Below, one piece after another: positions 31,341 to 42,286 of a stretch of 64,000 bases of DNA. Made by a program: the position numbers and the translations under genes. The notes under the pieces are model-generated. The model worked only from the letters and a program-made list of their open reading frames with translations. It was not told the DNA's origin and did no database searches. Each line of letters starts with the position of its first letter. Position 1 is the stretch's first letter. This DNA comes from Pseudopithomyces maydicus (lineage: Eukaryota > Ascomycota > Dothideomycetes > Pleosporales > Didymosphaeriaceae), in the NCBI GenBank assembly GCA_026873275.1, contig JANTUC010000021.1, positions 17,298 to 81,297 on the forward strand. The letters are read 5' to 3'.

Positions 31341-32951
31341 ATGCGCCTGATAAATTGCCGCGCGCAGCCACTTCGTTTGGACGAATTTGGCGACGATGAT
31401 CGTCCGTCTTTCGCGATCCTCTCTCATACCTGGGAGGCTGGCGAAGTGACATTTCAAGATTTCTCGAATATCCAATTGCGCAGTACTAAAAATGGATGGA
31501 AAAAACTGGAAGGGGCTTGTCGCATATCGATAGAATCCGGATTCGACTACCTTTGGATGGATACGTGCTGCATCGATAAGCAAAATACCGCCGAGCTAGC
31601 GGAAAGCATCAATTCCATGTTCCAATGGTACAGCGAAGCTGATTTGTGTTTGGCATACATTTCTGACTACGACGCCGTCTCTGCCGACAGCGAGACTCTC
31701 GCAAGATCGCGGTGGTTTGAGAGAGGTTGGACGCTACAAGAACTCATCGCGCCAAAGTTTGTTAGCTTTTATGACAAGGAATGGAGGTTGTTTGGTGCAA
31801 GATCGAGCATGTTAGCAGAGTTAAGTGCCATTACGAATATTGGTGCTGAGGTTTTGTCGCCACCCGAGGACGTAGATCTTCGTGACATGCTTGACGATAT
31901 ACCAGTTGCGAGACGGATGTCGTGGGCTGCAAAGCGGAAGACGACAAAGAAAGAAGACCTTGCCTATTGTCTGTTGGGAATATTCGGCGTCAATATGCCC
32001 ATGTTGTATGGGGAGGGCGCAGCCGCGTTTACGCGATTACAGGAGGAGATCATCAAGAACAGCAATGATCTCACGCTGTTTGCGTGGACATCGCAAGACG
32101 GTAATACAGCGGAGTACCGAGGAATCCTGGCATCGAGCCCTTCGGAATTTGTTCTCGCGAGTAATCTCGAAGCCGTCAACGATGCGAAGTTCAACCCTGA
32201 TTACACTATGTCGAACAAGGGGCTTCGGATCCAGACAATGCTATACCCGACAAACACAGACCAAGTCATCATGCCATTGCATTGTCGGTACAAAAGCGAC
32301 CCATCAAAGGAAGTTGGCGTCGTCCTCAAGCACCAAGGTGCAAGCCTCTATGCCCGAGCCCGCCCAAACCTCCTTGGTCAAATCAACAGCAGTACAGCAA
32401 CGTCCGCAGGCGGTAGTAACATCTTCATTTCAAAGCGCGTCAAGAACAGTGTGGGCAAAAAGCTACAAGCAGTCCATCGAAACGCTTTCCACATCAAGTT
32501 TGACTTCCGCCCGCAGAAATCGGTACAGTTACTTTATACCGCACCCTCGGAGCTGTGGGACGCAGAAAACAGTATGTTTATTACATCCGGACTCCGAAAC
32601 TTTACTGCCTACCACCGCTTTTTGATCTCCGGTCCACAGCCTGGACAATTCGTTTTTGCGTGCGGGATAAGCGAGCAGAACGGTCCTTGGGTGCATGTTG
32701 ATGACGAGTTGAGCCCATTATATCGAGCTGCGTTGGCTGATAATCTCCGAAGCGTCACCGAGATTGGTAAAGGAATGGGTCTTCGCAATGGAAAGCAGGA
32801 TCTGATGACCCGGGCGATGGGTAGTTCGGTCTGGAAGTTCAGGTTTGGGACTGCGAAATTGACGTGTTCGAGACAGGATGTGAGAGGAGAGCCTGGTATT
32901 GTGGTTACATTGAAGGTTGAGAGAAATAACCCGACAATTACGCACTTTTAA
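31341..32951 (+). CDS. HET-domain protein (vegetative incompatibility, HET-E-type N-terminus)
   Basis: Intronless, 536 aa, starting at MRLINCRAQPLRLDEF. Residues 1-250 form a classical HET domain with its ordered blocks: FAILSHTWEAGEVTFQD, GFDYLWMDTCCIDKQNTAELAESINSMFQWY, ADLCLAYISD, RSRWFERGWTLQELIAPKFVSFYD, and RRMSWAAKRKTTKKEDLAYCLLGIFGVNMPMLYGEG. The C-terminal part of about 280 residues has no NACHT, WD40 or ankyrin repeats, so this is a short HET protein, not the NLR form. HET domains trigger cell death upon non-self contact between hyphae and resemble TIR domains in fold. GC content and codon use look similar to the surrounding subtelomeric genes. Confidence 0.93.
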   Translation: MRLINCRAQPLRLDEFGDDDRPSFAILSHTWEAGEVTFQDFSNIQLRSTKNGWKKLEGACRISIESGFDYLWMDTCCIDKQNTAELAESINSMFQWYSEADLCLAYISDYDAVSADSETLARSRWFERGWTLQELIAPKFVSFYDKEWRLFGARSSMLAELSAITNIGAEVLSPPEDVDLRDMLDDIPVARRMSWAAKRKTTKKEDLAYCLLGIFGVNMPMLYGEGAAAFTRLQEEIIKNSNDLTLFAWTSQDGNTAEYRGILASSPSEFVLASNLEAVNDAKFNPDYTMSNKGLRIQTMLYPTNTDQVIMPLHCRYKSDPSKEVGVVLKHQGASLYARARPNLLGQINSSTATSAGGSNIFISKRVKNSVGKKLQAVHRNAFHIKFDFRPQKSVQLLYTAPSELWDAENSMFITSGLRNFTAYHRFLISGPQPGQFVFACGISEQNGPWVHVDDELSPLYRAALADNLRSVTEIGKGMGLRNGKQDLMTRAMGSSVWKFRFGTAKLTCSRQDVRGEPGIVVTLKVERNNPTITHF

Positions 32952-33331
32952 GCCTGGGAAGCTTGGGGTACTTTGATCAAATGAGCAGCAGAGGTCAATG
33001 AATGATACCCAAAATCTCAAAAGATTGTTCAACTAATTTAATGGTATGTTCAATTGACATCATATCTCTAGCTCTTCCTGTACAATTGGCACTGGCCATG
33101 AGACAGGGCCCAACCTATACTTTCAGTTTGAAGATCTTTGCCGGCTGGGTGAAGAAGTTATCATAATTTTATGAGAAAGAAATTTGAGTAGTGCAAACAA
33201 ATCTTGATTTCCGAACCAAAAATATCAAAGTGAAAAGGTAAGTCGAAATTACGTTTCGCCAACAAGATGAATCATTGTGAGTACTGTTATGCATTACAAT
33301 TATATATTATGTAGCTAATTGAAGGATACAT
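32952..33331. other. Intergenic between convergent genes
   Basis: AT-rich 3' flanks of the HET gene (+) and the CBM18 gene (-). Nothing else is seen. Confidence 0.5.
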
Positions 33332-35294
33332 TTAAGTGAAAGTATCGATATAGATGTTGTCAAAGTAAACCCACCCAGATTGTGGGTAGGCGTCGCAGGA
33401 AACAACGATTCGGATGAATTGGTTGTCGTTGCCATTTGAGGTCAGAGAGTAGGTGTATGTATGCCAATTCTGATCCACGGCTCGACCGTAAGCAACATTG
33501 GCTATGCCGGTTAACTGGATCGTGCACCTTTCAGGCTCATTTCCTTCGACTTTGATGTCAAACCGAATAGCATAGTTTCCTGCCGGGAAGGAGGGAATTT
33601 GACGAATGCTAGCAAAAAGCCCTTGTCCACGAGCGACACGGGGGGTCTTGACGCCGTATTGTGGGTCTCCGGTATTGACGAACTGATAATTTCCAGGGAA
33701 GAGAACCCATGGGGCTTGCGTTGCATCCTCGAAACCAGGGTTAACCACGGCCTGGATCGGGGTCGGTGTCGGGGATGGAGATGCAGATGAAGATGTAACC
33801 TCAAGGGAACTAGTGCTTGGGATGTCGCTTGAGGTTGCAACTTCGGAAGAGCTAGATGGCTCAGGCATCGGTGTTGATGTAATCATCTCCGAGCTGAAAG
33901 AGGTTGAGGTAACATCGCTTGAAGTGGGACTAGCCAAACTCGAACTGCTAATTGGCTCTTCTGTAGATGTGGGAATGGCAGGATCGGATGTGCTAACTGG
34001 TTCCTCTGTAAATGTGGGAATAACCGGAACGGAGGTGCTGGTTGGCTCTTCTGTAGACGTGGGGATAATAGGATCAGAGGTGCTAGTAACCTCTTCGGTC
34101 GACGTAGGAGCAACTGATTCTGGAGTGCTGGTAGAGGCATCAACTGATGTGGAAGTTACCGGATCAGAAGTCGCGGTGACATCGCTGGTCGAGGTAGCTA
34201 GTTCAGAAGTGACGGGAATGTCACTTGAAGTAGGCGTAACGAGAGAAGTCGTAGCAATAGGACTTTCGCTTAGCGTCGATGTAATTGCATCGGAAGTGCT
34301 TGCAGGTGCTTCAGTGGCCGTGGAAGAAGCGGAGCTTGAAGGGCTAACTGAGCTGTCGCTAGTGACGGGAGCAGAAGAAGTTTCCTCAACGCTGGTTGAT
34401 GATTCTGTAGTCGTCACTGGGCCGAGAGAAGAAACAGATGCTGAGACCAAACTGGAGGGGATCGGTGCAATAGAAGAGCTTCTTGACACCGTAGAGCTTG
34501 CAGGCTTGCTAGTAGATGTTGTGCAAGACGATGAATGAGTCGGAGTTGCTGACGTGCTTGAAGACTTCGAGCATGAGGAGGTACGAGTACTGGAAGAGGA
34601 ACCGACATGATACGATGGACGAATGGTAGACAAAGATTGGACGCTCGATGATGGACGAACTTTGTATGATGATGATGATGATGCCTTGGTGGGAGCGTGC
34701 TGAGTCGTACACGGCTTGGTGGACTTGGTGGACTTGGTGGACTTGGTAGACTTGGTAGACTTGGCTAGCGATGAAGCTTTTGTTGTAGGTTTACTTGGGC
34801 GATACGGTCGCACAGTACTTGGAGATGTTTTCTTGCAGCTGCCAAATGGATTTTGACATCCCGAGGCACAGTATGACGATGTTCGTCCGCACCATCCATA
34901 CTGTGAGCAACAGTCTCCGAAATGGCTACCCAAACAGGTATAACCTTTCTTACCGCCGCAAGAACCATCCGGTGAGATTTTCACCTTCGGAGTATTGTAA
35001 GACGAAGTTTTGGCAGACGATTTGCAAGACCCAAAGGCCGATTGACAGCCTTTTGAAACCATGCAATGGTCATCTGTGCGTCCACTGCAAAAGGTTAGCA
35101 GTGCCTCCGTACCAGATTCTGGTTACATACCACCACCCGTAGGATGAGCAACAAGATGCACTTCCATCGCGACTGCTGGGACAGATAGCACCTCCGTTGA
35201 CTTTTCCACACCTCGCACCACTGGAGATCGTGGCCCCAAGAACATTGGAACAGAGCAAAAGCGTAACGCTTGCAAAAAGAGTGTGGAACTTCAT
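33332..35294 (-). CDS. Secreted mucin-like protein with two CBM18 chitin-binding domains
   Basis: Two exons, 35294-35131 and 35084-33332, with a 46-nt GTATGT...CAG intron that splits the first chitin-binding domain; 638 aa. Signal peptide MKFHTLFASVTLLLCSNVLG. Two hevein-like CBM18 domains follow at about residues 28-75 and 92-137. Each has the CCSxYGWCG core (CCSSYGWCGRTDDHC, CCSQYGWCGRTSSYC) and a terminal FGSC. Next is a Ser/Thr-rich linker of about 360 residues with TSTEEP-type repeats, likely heavily O-glycosylated. The last 135 residues (NPGFEDATQAPW..., WHTYTYSLTSNG, SGWVYFDNIYID) look like a jelly-roll carbohydrate-binding module of the CBM4/9/22-like type. No catalytic domain is present. 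Likely function: cell-wall chitin binding or shielding, or adhesion at the hyphal surface. Confidence 0.85.
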
Positions 35295-37181
35295 CCTGAA
35301 AGGATGAAAGTTTTGGATAACTGGAAAGCGAATGATGCAACCGAGTGGTTGTGCAGGCACAGTAACATAATGACCGTCTTTATAAATTCATCGCGACTCC
35401 TCACAGATATCGGTGGCTTGTTTTCTGGGCCTAAACTTGTCACGACTTCAGGTACAAGCCGCCTTGCGAACCCCTATGTGATTAGCGCTTTAAGTTCTGG
35501 CCATTCACTGCGCCAAAAATACCGAGATTAAAAGCCACAAACGAATGATGTCCATCAACTACGGTGATCCCGACGCCCACCCTGGGCCTTTTTAGCGAGA
35601 CCTAGCCCCATTGGACCTAGTCCCGCATGTTAGCTCGACTTCGCGTCTGGCTGGGGCCAAAACTATCGCTTGAGGCTTGCATCTGGAATTCCATCACGAG
35701 TAATGGCACCTTAGCCAATTCAGCCTCATATTACCCACGTGCCTGACTTCAGGCGACTGATGGTTGCATGTTTTTTGCTCTCGAAATAGCCACTTAGGTA
35801 TTCCTATAATTACAAGGAATCACTCGCTGTGATCGTGGTGATAACGAACAAATCCAATTCGGCAAAGAGTTCGAGTATGGTGCCCGGGAGAGAGATTTCA
35901 GCTTAAACCCAAAGTTAGGGAGGCTCACTTACTCGATTGAATGCGATAGGGGTGCCAGCTTAGGCCTTACAGAGATTGTAACATTGGTTTACACCTCGTC
36001 CGCAGCTGAACTGACTATAAGGGAAATAATGCTATATATTAACCGGTACTCTGGCAGAATTGGCTGGCCCACTGGCCGTGGACTGCTGAGTAGGTATTTT
36101 CTATTATTCGTTATTTGTACATCGAGGTCCTCTCGATCCTTCGATAGACAGAAGACCGACCATGCCCAGGATCTAGAGGTTATACAACTGTGGCAGTAAT
36201 ACAAGCTTCAGAAGTTGATAGGAAACATCGAGATAGAAACATCAAACAAATTAGGGGTTTCCGGATGCGCATTTAATGCTCTAATAATTGAACGGATTAT
36301 ACTCTCAAACCTACTTTTTGAATCATAAACCATTATGTACGCCCGTTTTCAATTGTCATAAGAGGGGTTGACAGCTTTTTCTCCACTATGCGTTTTCATC
36401 TAGTCAGCTACTCTGCTGCCGCTTTCCAAAAACATAAAACAAAATAACATACTCTCAAACTAGGAATTCAGGAAATACCTGTGCCTACACACTTGCTTGG
36501 GGTAGAAATCAAATTTTTCAAGGATTAAATGCATCGAAAATTGACTTTTTAGGCCTTGAATCACGATATGTAGTCGACAGATCAATAGGAAGGTAGTTGA
36601 AATAAATCTTATTAACTTCAATTAACGAATTTTCTATTTCTCTACGCATGAGCTTGTTGAAACGCAAGGTGAACCACCTAGTTCTCAGCGTTGATCAATC
36701 GTTGCGATAACTATAGCTCACAGAAGAGGACCTTGAACGATACCCATCTATCTAGAATGCGATTTGAGAACATGTAGGGTTCCGGATTCTATACTAGCGA
36801 CTAATCGTCAAACTTACCTGACCACATGTGCATCATTGAGAACCCAGATACTTTCAGAGATGCACAAAAACAGTCTGAGATTCTCGGTATGTTCGATTCG
36901 CTCACTGTATGGGGATGACAATATAACCTTGTAGATAACATGGTCGTATACTCGATACTCAACGGTTAGCTGCTGTTCAATATTTTTCGCGAGTGGAGTA
37001 AGCAACGAAGGCGCTTTTAGTTAGTAGCTTCAATAATGACAACCATTCTGTTTCCGCTCAAATGTTCAGGTTGCCCATATGGAATCAGAATCTTTTGTGT
37101 TGATATACTACATTCTCACATCGCTCAAAGTCTATACAAGAAGGATGTAATGATGGAGTTGGAAAGAATCTATACCGGCTT
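35295..37181. other. Long AT-rich intergenic region; contains one repeat copy
   Basis: No supported gene. Contains repeat copy B at 36341-36455. The ORFs at 35984-36204 lie opposite each other on both strands and show no family signature. Confidence 0.5.
36341..36455. repeat. Diverged dispersed repeat, copy B
   Basis: Partner of 29203-29315 in the same orientation, 7.1 kb away. The minus-strand frame that is open in copy A is broken here by stop codons, so copy B is the more decayed. Confidence 0.65.
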
Positions 37182-38282
37182 TTAATAACCATCCTTTCTC
37201 AAAATCGAGACCATTGGAAACCTATCAGGCTCTTTCCCTTCTAGCAACGGCCCTCCTATCTTGCCAGCGAATGCTCCTTTCATCCACTCACTTGTGTACG
37301 CTGCAAGAATGCTGGTCAGCTCATCAGGGCCAAGAGTACCGAGAAGGTCCGCGAACATCTCGGTATCTTGTCCTGCAGCTTTCAGCATCGCCTTGACTTC
37401 AATAAAGCCCATATGCTTCAAGCCTGCAATCTTCGTCCACAACTTCGGACCTTGGAACTGTGGCCATGCGGTCTCCCAGGATGCGTCGGTTTCGCGATCC
37501 GAAGACACAAGTTGCACTGGTTGAGAGATTCCTGAGGACGGGATTGGGTTGAAGAAAGCACCGTCCCAATTGATAGCTGCACGAATGCGGCAGTCTTTAC
37601 CAGCGGTGAAAACAGAAGTGGCTCCGCCTAGAGAGTGTCCTAATATTGCTACGCGGTCGGTTGAGAGCTTTTCGACTCCTAGCTCAGCCATAGCGGTCGT
37701 GTTGCTCAATTGGTCGATGATAAACATAGCATCGGCAGCGCGCATCTCCACCAAATTCGCGATTTCATCCGGAGTTGAGGCGTTGAATTTAGGGTAGATT
37801 GCATGACCATCTGGGTACTCGATAATGTTGGAATCGGTGGGATGATCTGTTGTAATGACTGTAAATCCATGGCTAGCAATGGCGGAGGCGATGACGTTGT
37901 GATAGAGACGAGTGCCCCCTAAACCGTGGGAGAGAATCAAGACAGGGCTATCTTCTACAAGTGCAGTGCTGCTCGAATTGCGCGCACAGAGTGGAAGACG
38001 GGCGCCCAAAAGAATAGGCGAGAAGTCCGTAGTGATATTAAGCATTTCCCGGGCCCACACAGCCTGGTACTCCGCGGTTATTTTGGGCATATTAGGCACT
38101 TCTATGGTAGAGGCGCATTTCGCAGGTTGAAAGATGGAAATCATTAATGCCCAAGAGTCGCGAGAGTGGTCCACTAGCGAGCCCGTTGTCAAAGTCACAT
38201 TGTATCCTCCAGAGGGCGATGGAAGAACATAGCTTTCAGCCGCGCTGGCCAACAAGAAGAGGATGGAAAATATAGACTGCAT
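37182..38282 (-). CDS. Secreted alpha/beta hydrolase, platelet-activating-factor acetylhydrolase-like
   Basis: Intronless, 366 aa. Signal peptide MQSIFSILFLLASAAESYVLP. The N-terminal half carries GGYNVTLTTGSLVD...RDSWALMISIFQP and the oxyanion motif LILSHGLGG with LYHNVIASAIASHGFTVITTDHP. The nucleophile elbow is VAILGHSLGGAT (GxSxG). INWDGAFF supplies a candidate Asp and LKHMGF a candidate His of the triad. Several N-x-S/T sites suggest N-glycosylation. This is the architecture of fungal PAF-AH/plasma PLA2-like esterases, which hydrolyse oxidised or short-chain acyl lipids; the real substrate is unknown. Confidence 0.85.
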   Translation of the reverse strand: MQSIFSILFLLASAAESYVLPSPSGGYNVTLTTGSLVDHSRDSWALMISIFQPAKCASTIEVPNMPKITAEYQAVWAREMLNITTDFSPILLGARLPLCARNSSSTALVEDSPVLILSHGLGGTRLYHNVIASAIASHGFTVITTDHPTDSNIIEYPDGHAIYPKFNASTPDEIANLVEMRAADAMFIIDQLSNTTAMAELGVEKLSTDRVAILGHSLGGATSVFTAGKDCRIRAAINWDGAFFNPIPSSGISQPVQLVSSDRETDASWETAWPQFQGPKLWTKIAGLKHMGFIEVKAMLKAAGQDTEMFADLLGTLGPDELTSILAAYTSEWMKGAFAGKIGGPLLEGKEPDRFPMVSILRKDGY

Positions 38283-39605
38283 CTTCGTATGGCTTATTCC
38301 TAAAAAAATAAAAATAAAACAGAAAGAAAAGTCGCGTGCTGGAAAACCATCGACAGGTACTCCTAGATTTATAATGTAATGGTTGCCTGGGCGCTATACT
38401 AACACCGCGTGAGATCGTCGCGGACCAGACAAAGTCACTTATTCCTTGGCACGGCAGTGATTTCCGGCCCGGTTAGAACGCGCGTTCAATTGTGTATGTA
38501 AGCATTGTAATTTACTGTTTTGGTGTCCAAAGTGGCTGAGGCTCTGATCCGCAATGCACTATACTGCTAATAGACATGAACATACCATTAAGAAAACGAG
38601 AATATGGAAGGATGCAACAACCCTGTTCGTTTAATCTGACATACATATATGCCTCTTCTCGCCCCCACGGGGCAACCTCGCAAAAGTTCGACTTTCTGAG
38701 CTCGGAACTATATATCGTCAATCGCCCGCGATTCAGGCATCGCTGTCCCAATTTCATCACACGACGTGATATAGGTGGAGGCTCATAGCATTTGATCATC
38801 TAGGGAGAAGCAACAATGACAAGAAGTGTACCTATAGAATCCGCATGCAACGCCCAATGCAACAAGAAGCTAAGAAGGGAGATCGTGAACGTGATTTATA
38901 AGCATCATGTGATCTTTAATATTGATGTTGCGGCGATTCCCTGGTAGCTTTTTAGTGGGGGACAACCATTACACGAATAACTACAATGGCGTCTGTGCAG
39001 CAGCATCAGTAAAGCTTCGCAGCCAGAATTTTGACCATGAATTGTTATGTATTCATAGAGTGGCCTGCAAGAGCAGTAGTTGAAACTAGCTATTTGAGGC
39101 AATCATGAATCGCTGATTTGTAATCACGACCAATCTGGCAGACAAAGTATAAGAACTAGGTTATGTTCCTTTACATGTGAGCTATTGAGACTAACATACA
39201 CGTAGAAGAAGAAGTAGTATGTGGGACGCAATACGTAGGGTTGAAAACTGTATCGCTCTCTGAATGCGTGGAGTTTTTACAATAGGAATTAAATCATTCA
39301 TTTGCATTTAATGCCCAAGTTGAGGCAGGCGATGAAACTACTCAAAAGCGACTATTATGGCAATTGGCAGAATAGTGACCCTGATTTTGCGAATGTTTTG
39401 TATAGGCTCTACCAATTTCTTCTTCACCTTTTTAGGTTATCATCTCTTTAGAATCTGCTTCCCTCCTGGTATTTCCGGCCGAAATTAGGCTTTCTGTGCT
39501 GCTGATTGATTCCGACGAGGAACTCCCTTCGTGCTCGGATTCAGCGCACTCATTCACTACAACTGCGACATTTTCTTGACCATTATTGGCGGTCTCTATT
39601 TCAAT
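38283..39605. other. Intergenic, no supported gene
   Basis: Holds the promoter of the esterase and the decayed 3' flank of the membrane-protein relic. Small ORFs near 38512-38800 overlap on opposite strands and lack support. Confidence 0.5.
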
Positions 39606-40836
39606 CTACTTTTTCACCTCACCTACGTGCAAGAGTCTTGGATGTGCCTCGTCACTGAGATCCAGCACCCCTAGCAACTCCCCATGCTGTGTCGTGGGTA
39701 CGCTTTGTGTGCAGCGATCCGACGAGCCGAGGCCCAACTCCTCGTGAGCCATGCGCTGTAGCTGCAATGTAGAGGCAGCTTGCCATTCAAGGCGTGAATA
39801 GGTATGACGTGGGTGCTTCCGTCTCTTATCTACGTACGAGACAATTGATACGATGCTAAGATCTAGAGCTAGGAAGATGGTGCCGATAACGAGGATGATA
39901 GATAGCCCAAGCGGCGCTCAGGAATATTAAGCCGAGACCTGCGTCAGTGCGGTTGAGTTGCGGAATGGGTTGGAAAGCCCAAAGCTCTGCTTGTCTGGTT
40001 GGTGTTGTATAGATGGTTCTGATAAGCTCAGCCAATGTTCTGCAAAGTTAGTTGTAGGCAATTCTTACCCTATCTGATAGTCATCAACTAGATTTTGCTG
40101 AGACGTAAATTTATCGAGTGACTCCATCGAAAAGTTGACAGGTACTTGATATGTAAAAGACGTGTCAATTTTCGTGGCCACCTCCTCTACATGGTCTTTC
40201 CCATAATAATAGCGCATGAGGGGAATTTTGGGTGCAGAGTTCACGTAGATCTTGGAAAAGCCTTCAGTGACAAGCGGTGCGCATGAAACAACGTGGCGGA
40301 AGTGAAATCGACTTTTGGGAGGAGTATTGATGCCAAAATGATTGTGGCTATTCAATAGATCCGTATCAAGCACTAGGTTATCTTTGATAAGGCAGATAGC
40401 TGGATCGAAGGGACAGGAGGTGTTTGAAGTCATCGTGTAGGGAAGCCTCGGTTTGAGACGGCAGTTCTCCGATTGTAATGCACCATTGGTGCTGTAACAT
40501 TCCAACGACTGGTCCAAATATGCAGTGAGACGCTGGGCGGAATGCTGTGCGAGGGCCGCAGTAGAGAAGTTCTCGCTGATCGGTTCGATTGAGAAGATGC
40601 CGCAGTTCCTTCCCTTCAACAATACCTCGTTCGCGTTATCTGTAGTGACACGAGAGGAGTAGATGCCTGCCTCAGTAAGCTGGATGCAATTATTGTCAAT
40701 CATGCATGAACGTACCCGAGAGGGAAAAGCCGCTTGCTAGAACCTTCGCCAACACTGCCAGTGGCATGATTCGCCGAAACGGGAAGCCTGGCTTCCTCCA
40801 AGCAAATCCAATCAAAAGAAGATCCCACAGACTCAT
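39606..40836 (-). pseudogene. Decayed fungal-specific multi-pass membrane protein gene
   Basis: A start-like block reads MSLWDLLLIGFAWRKPGFPF and then RRIMPLAVLAKVLASGF. A very short intron (about 39 nt) would join it to LTEAGIYSSRVTT and GRNCGIF. The next exon includes SHNHFGINTPP, CAPLVTEGFSK and a GTAAGA donor. A third exon gives NRTDAGLGLIFLSAA, then the frame changes to a membrane helix (LGLSIILVIGTIFLALDLS) followed by RLEWQAASTLQLQRMAHEELG. These blocks recur in order in a family of fungal uncharacterised membrane proteins. The segment normally between LIFLSA and the last helix is absent and the frame shifts there, and N-terminal helices are missing, so I call it a relic ending at TAG 39606-39608. 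Confidence 0.55.
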
Positions 40837-41289
40837 CTGTTAGGTAGCAGAATCGTTGGTCTAATCATGGGTAGCGCTGTATATTGGATGCCAAAGCGAT
40901 TGCTGCACAGTCCATATTATTCTTAGGTCATTCGTCAACGGACGAATCTGGCCCCTATCTACGAAGAATCTGATGAGCGACGATAAGAGGTAGGAAATTC
41001 GGCTAAATGGGTGGAGCGTTAGCTTACATCTTGAGAAATAGATTATGGGGCGAGACCGATTTCGGAAAAGAGTATTTCCTATACAAGCTAAAAGAGAGCC
41101 TGTCTAGCCCGATTAGGACTAGGCCAAGCCAAGGCCGCGCACTAACACTATTTCAACACTATAATCGGGATAACCTGTACCCACCTTCTTACTCATCTCC
41201 TACTTCCTCTCGGCCACCTAGGTGACGAGTCCTTTCTACTTCGTGCCTGCACAATAGTTCGACACCCCAGGGCTACACGCAGCATAATT
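40837..41289. other. Intergenic
   Basis: No supported gene. A small ORF at 41007-41225 lacks any signature. Confidence 0.45.
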
Positions 41290-42250
41290 ATGCCAGACGG
41301 TAGCGGGACGATTGTCTCTCGCCATTTAGCAATGGCGGCCGAGGAGAAAACGCAGATATGTAAGTGGATGGACGACGTATTTGCCGTGGGTGGTCATGAA
41401 GAGAGCGTCCCAGTACCGATCATCCCGGATGGCTACTCGGCCCGGCCACGGCGTGATAACCTCGAGAAGCGGGATAGAGAGCAGATGTTCTATCACCTCG
41501 CAGCTATGGCCGCAAAGGAGGAGCTACGGCTTCTCGACATTGCTAAGAATGGACCAGCAAATGGAGTGTCTAGGCGAGAAGACGGGCAAGAGCAACAACA
41601 ACACACCTCCACACATGAGGCTTTGACCCTATCCGATCTGGTAGCCCATAACGTGAGTGACGCGACAAGGATGTACGGAAACCCGGCGTTTGGAAGCACC
41701 ATCGACCCAACTACACTGCCCATATTCACGAACCACAGTCATTCTCCAGGCGGGGAATATGTAGACGCACTCTCCAGCGTCGACCCCGAGAGCGACGACA
41801 AATCCGCAGTGGCGACGAGGTGCACCGACTCAAGCCACAGAGATGCGAAGCGTTTGAAGTCGACCGCCGGGCCGAACACGAACACCCCTCATTGGTCACA
41901 CTACCATTCACATGCAGCCGACCCGGTGGAAACGAAAGCGAACATGTCAATTCGGGCACTTGTAGAAAAGCTCGAGATGATATCCTCGGGCGTTGGGGTC
42001 GTCCCGCTAGAGATCAAGGTAAGCCATCCACCCCAATTGCCGAGGGAAGTACTGATGAGGCTACTAGCATATGCTCGCATCAAATGACTCGCCATACGAC
42101 GACATAAACGATTCACCCCCGCTGCCCGAGGAATGCTACGCGAAAGGTATGTCTGGACGACCGCTAGCCCAAATTTTAACTGAGTATGTGAACCTACGAA
42201 GAATCCACGAGCGGCGGGGCAACGTATGGGGAGATGAAAGGTCGGTATAG
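41290..42250 (+). CDS. Hypothetical protein, 5' part of a TAG-split ORF pair
   Basis: Two exons, 41290-42018 and 42068-42250, with a 49-nt GTAAGC...TAG intron; 303 aa. The intron is needed: after it the frame runs HMLASNDSPYDD..., LPEECYAKGMSG and LTEYVNLRRIHERRGN up to TAG 42248-42250. No known domain is recognised. The protein is polar, with an N-terminal segment of Met/Glu/Lys-rich helices and a middle region rich in His, Ser and Asp. The following ORF starts 36 bases after the TAG in the same frame, so the two may be one gene. Confidence 0.45.
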
Positions 42251-42286
42251 GATTCCGACGTCCATTATCCCCTGCTCCAGCTGGCC

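Noticed and set aside
33813..34538. Plus-strand ORF of 241 aa rich in Val/Glu/Ser
   Set aside because: Antisense shadow of the Ser/Thr-rich linker of the CBM18 protein.
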